Shown here: positions 6,691-8,436 of the stretch, piece after piece | How positions within the stretch are numbered: the stretch's first letter is position 1 | How the letters are laid out: each line of letters starts with the position of its first letter | NCBI GenBank assembly: GCA_947424985.1 | Contig: CANDYN010000042.1 | Location: 1-8,436, forward strand | Reading direction: 5' to 3' | Source: Rickettsiales bacterium | GTDB lineage: Bacteria > Pseudomonadota > Alphaproteobacteria > Rickettsiales > Deianiraeaceae | DNA: 8,436 nt | The notes under the pieces: generated by a model | The model's input: the letters and a program-made list of their open reading frames with translations, nothing else | What the model was told of the DNA's origin: nothing | Databases searched by the model: none | Translations under genes and position numbers: made by a program

Positions 6691-7611
6691 ATGTCTTTAA
6701 AAAGAAAAAAAGGATTATTTATGTCAGTTGAGCTGATTGTAGTAATCATAATTATTACCTCTATAGTTTCAATTGTTGCTGCCGGAGTCTTTTATCTACT
6801 AAGCACGCAAAAGAAAAGTAGAATCACAACAGAATACACTTCTATTAGTGAGGCTGTAACAAAATTCCAAATTGCAAATAGCACCCTTCCTGGGCTTTTG
6901 CCTGCGGCTGATCTTACCGGAGCTTTTAACAATACGGAGTTGGCTCAAAACGCTGGGGTTCTTACTACCGCCGTTAAAAGTATCGTTACAGAGCAAATTG
7001 GACAGTCTCTTGCTTGGAGAGAATTGTATTTAAATGATAAATCTGCAGTATCTGCAGAGATAAATCCGGATTTTGATGATACCCCTGCTCTGGTTGGATG
7101 TCAATCATACAAAACTCTTGTAGATAATAAAGTTATACCGATGGCAACCTTTGATAAGGCACTAGCATGGGTTCTTGTTTCTTCCAGCGCGCACAAGGGT
7201 ATTGTTGCCAATGCAGCGAGAAAAAATACGTGGCCTGATACAAGATTAAGACTTGTACTAATAAGATACGGTAGCTTGACCGGTACAGGTTCGAGTGCAT
7301 CTCAATGTTTGGACTTCGAAGGAACTACGCAAGAACTTGGTGCACTATCTCCAAATGATACCTATAGCTTATTCCAAAAATTTAACGCGACTGATCCTTC
7401 AGCTGGATACATGGCTATAGCTGAAAACTATGGAACACAAGCAGCGAGTCCTGCTCCTGTTCGATGCACAAATGTAGGTGTGGTGGCCGGGTCTGCTGGT
7501 GTCTTGGGATCTGCAGCTACTCTTGCTCAGCTTACTGCCTCGAGATTTAACTCAAGCGATGATGCTTCCGGATTAAATGGATGTATCGTTCACTTTGCAG
7601 TTGGTAAATAA
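6691..7611 (+). CDS. Type IV pilin-like / prepilin-type protein with an atypical cleavage motif
   Basis: The 306-residue protein has a basic leader (MSLKRKKG), then a hydrophobic helix (SVELIVVIIIITSIVSIVAAGVFYLL, about 12-37) with a glutamate at its start. It continues into an amphipathic stretch, EYTSISEAVTKFQ, and LPGLLPAADL (66-75). This order matches prepilin-like proteins, where the helix anchors the subunit before assembly into a pilus or pseudopilus. The remainder is globular, with cysteines at 137, 206, 259 and 298 that could form two disulfides. The cleavage motif is odd: GLFMSVEL puts the glutamate at +6 after G8 instead of +5. The ATG at 6691 is needed for the leader; the one at 6721 would remove it. 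One 60-base line in this gene (6961-7020) has 26 G/C, against 18 in a glyS line (5521-5580). No other pilus gene is nearby. The upstream gap holds only a poor -35-like TTGCGT. Specific function is not known. Confidence 0.7.
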   Translation: MSLKRKKGLFMSVELIVVIIIITSIVSIVAAGVFYLLSTQKKSRITTEYTSISEAVTKFQIANSTLPGLLPAADLTGAFNNTELAQNAGVLTTAVKSIVTEQIGQSLAWRELYLNDKSAVSAEINPDFDDTPALVGCQSYKTLVDNKVIPMATFDKALAWVLVSSSAHKGIVANAARKNTWPDTRLRLVLIRYGSLTGTGSSASQCLDFEGTTQELGALSPNDTYSLFQKFNATDPSAGYMAIAENYGTQAASPAPVRCTNVGVVAGSAGVLGSAATLAQLTASRFNSSDDASGLNGCIVHFAVGK

Positions 7612-7632
7612 TAATCGAGATTGATTATACCC

Positions 7633-7668
7633 AAAAACCACTATCTTTAATTAGATAGTGGTTTTTGC
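7633..7668 (+). terminator. Strong intrinsic terminator after the pilin-like gene
   Basis: A perfect 14-base inverted repeat (7633-7646 with 7653-7666; arm AAAAACCACTATCT) encloses a six-base loop, TTAATT. The 3' arm ends in five T, so the plus transcript has a stem followed by a U tract. Because the other arm begins with five A, it could also act on the opposite strand. It begins 21 bases after the stop codon and would end the glyS-rsmD-pilin transcript. Confidence 0.88.
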
Positions 7669-7920
7669 TTTGTTGGCACGAAAAGTCTGCTTACCAAAAA
7701 CCACATGATATACAGAACCATATTATGAATTCTTGTCACATGGAAAAATTCAACGACAACATCAATACTTAAAGAATTATAGAAATAAAGAAGAAGGAAT
7801 ATCGACAATCTCAATATCTTAACTTCCTTCCCTAAACATATTTTTATAATGTTATATTAATTGCCCATCACCCACCATCTCTATCAAAAGTTGCATCAAT
7901 AGTGCACTTAAATCTTGAGT

Positions 7921-7956
7921 AAAAAATATCCCTAAAACACAAAGTCTTAGGGATAT
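7921..7956 (-). terminator. Intrinsic terminator of groEL
   Basis: A perfect 10-base inverted repeat (7926-7935 with 7947-7956; arm ATATCCCTAA on the minus strand) has an 11-base loop. On the minus strand it is followed directly by five T. It lies 38 bases beyond the groEL stop codon, in the right orientation and place for a Rho-independent terminator. Confidence 0.85.
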
Positions 7957-7993
7957 AATAGTCTTTTTAGTTAGATTTTATAAACTTCCTGTA

Positions 7994-8436
7994 CTAGTAC
8001 ATTCCACCCATGCCACCCATTCCGCCGCCCATATTTGGCATAGCAGTTTCTTCTTTCTTCGGCTCGAAAACAATCGCTTCAGTAGTTAAAAACAGCCCTG
8101 CAATTGATCCGGCGTTTTGAATCGCACATCTAACAACCTTAGCAGGATCAATAACTCCAGCCTTGATCATATCAGCGTACTCACCACTTTGTGCATTAAA
8201 ACCAAGCGTATGAGACGATTGTTCAAGTAATTTCTCAGCAATAACCGAACCTTCAAAACCTGCATTAGATGCAATTTTGCGAACCGGTGCTTGAAGCGCT
8301 CTTTTTACAATCTTAATCCCTGCGTTTTGGTCTTCGTTTTGCCCTTTTACACTATCAAGTTTCTTTGATGCATATAAAAGTGCAACGCCGCCTCCAGCAA
8401 CAATTCCTTCTTCAAGAGCAGCTCTCGTCGCGTTTA
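7994..8436 (-). CDS. groEL: Chaperonin GroEL (HSP60), C-terminal part (partial, runs off the right edge)
   Basis: The last 147 residues are visible. They begin with NATRAALEEGIVAGGGVALL, the signature near the end of the GroEL intermediate/equatorial region. SNAGFEGSVIAEKL and AGVIDPAKVVRCAIQNAGSIAGLFLTTEA follow. The protein ends in the Gly-Met-rich tail PNMGGGMGGMGGMY, which lines the ring cavity floor in GroEL. GroEL forms the tetradecameric cage that, with GroES and ATP, folds cytoplasmic proteins. groES would normally lie upstream, beyond the right edge. The stop is TAG at 7994-7996 and an intrinsic terminator follows. The sequence is ordinary and the identity secure. Confidence 0.98.
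   Translation of the reverse strand, partial: NATRAALEEGIVAGGGVALLYASKKLDSVKGQNEDQNAGIKIVKRALQAPVRKIASNAGFEGSVIAEKLLEQSSHTLGFNAQSGEYADMIKAGVIDPAKVVRCAIQNAGSIAGLFLTTEAIVFEPKKEETAMPNMGGGMGGMGGMY

Larger units (their letters stand above)
7612..7993. other. Non-coding spacer between convergent pilin-like gene and groEL
   Basis: This 382-base stretch contains two hairpin terminators, one for each flanking gene, with about 254 bases between them. In the middle there is an imperfect inverted repeat at 7793-7830 and a very AT-rich patch around 7837-7862. There are also two short open frames without a convincing start (7709-7822 plus, 7852-7977 minus). I see no tRNA, CRISPR repeat, insertion-sequence end or supported gene. 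Confidence 0.7.

Noticed and set aside
7631..7704. Repeated CCAAAAACCAC at 7631 and 7693
   Set aside because: The first copy is part of the terminator arm, and two 11-base copies with no further spacing pattern do not make a repeat array.
7709..7822. 37-codon plus-strand open frame in the spacer (contains YEFLSHGKIQRQ)
   Set aside because: It has no start codon near its beginning, and a stop-free stretch of this length is not rare by chance; no transposase motif could be recognised.

Overview
The window reads as chromosomal DNA of a low-GC alphaproteobacterium, most likely a member of the Rickettsiales or a similar intracellular symbiont. The evidence is an AT-rich sequence with A/T-ending codons, a Tol envelope module of alphaproteobacterial type, a two-subunit-type glycyl-tRNA synthetase (glyS), and an isoleucyl-tRNA synthetase whose N-terminal region looks like the eukaryote/archaea-related clade known from Rickettsia. 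The placement is an inference from protein features; no marker gene was searched.

Minus-strand block (1-4338). Read in transcription order it is tolQ, tolR, tolA, a secreted beta-lactamase-fold serine hydrolase and the 5' part of ileS. tolR and tolA overlap by 8 bases, the hydrolase starts 6 bases after tolA, and no intrinsic terminator is visible before ileS, so these genes probably share a transcript. TolQ and TolR would form the inner-membrane proton-driven motor and TolA the periplasm-spanning arm that pulls on outer-membrane partners. tolB and pal are not in the window; their usual place is taken by the hydrolase. A good sigma70-type promoter at 4364-4392 drives the block and decides the tolQ start.

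Plus-strand block (4419-7611). glyS, rsmD and a type IV pilin-like gene follow each other with gaps of 16 and 63 bases. A strong hairpin terminator lies after the pilin gene, and none was seen between the three genes. The glyS product ends at 536 residues and lacks most of the usual C-terminal anticodon-binding region. glyQ, often adjacent, is not here. The pilin-like gene has a visibly higher GC content than its neighbours and an out-of-register prepilin cleavage motif.

Right end (7612-8436). A 382-base non-coding spacer separates the pilin gene from the convergent 3' end of groEL. It carries one terminator for each side and no convincing gene between them.

Most of the window is ordinary core-genome content. 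The points most worth a second look are the short GlyS, the serine hydrolase built into the tol operon, the long cytoplasmic N-terminus of TolA, the interleaved divergent promoters between tolQ and glyS, and the atypical pilin. I do not see a clearly new multi-gene system.
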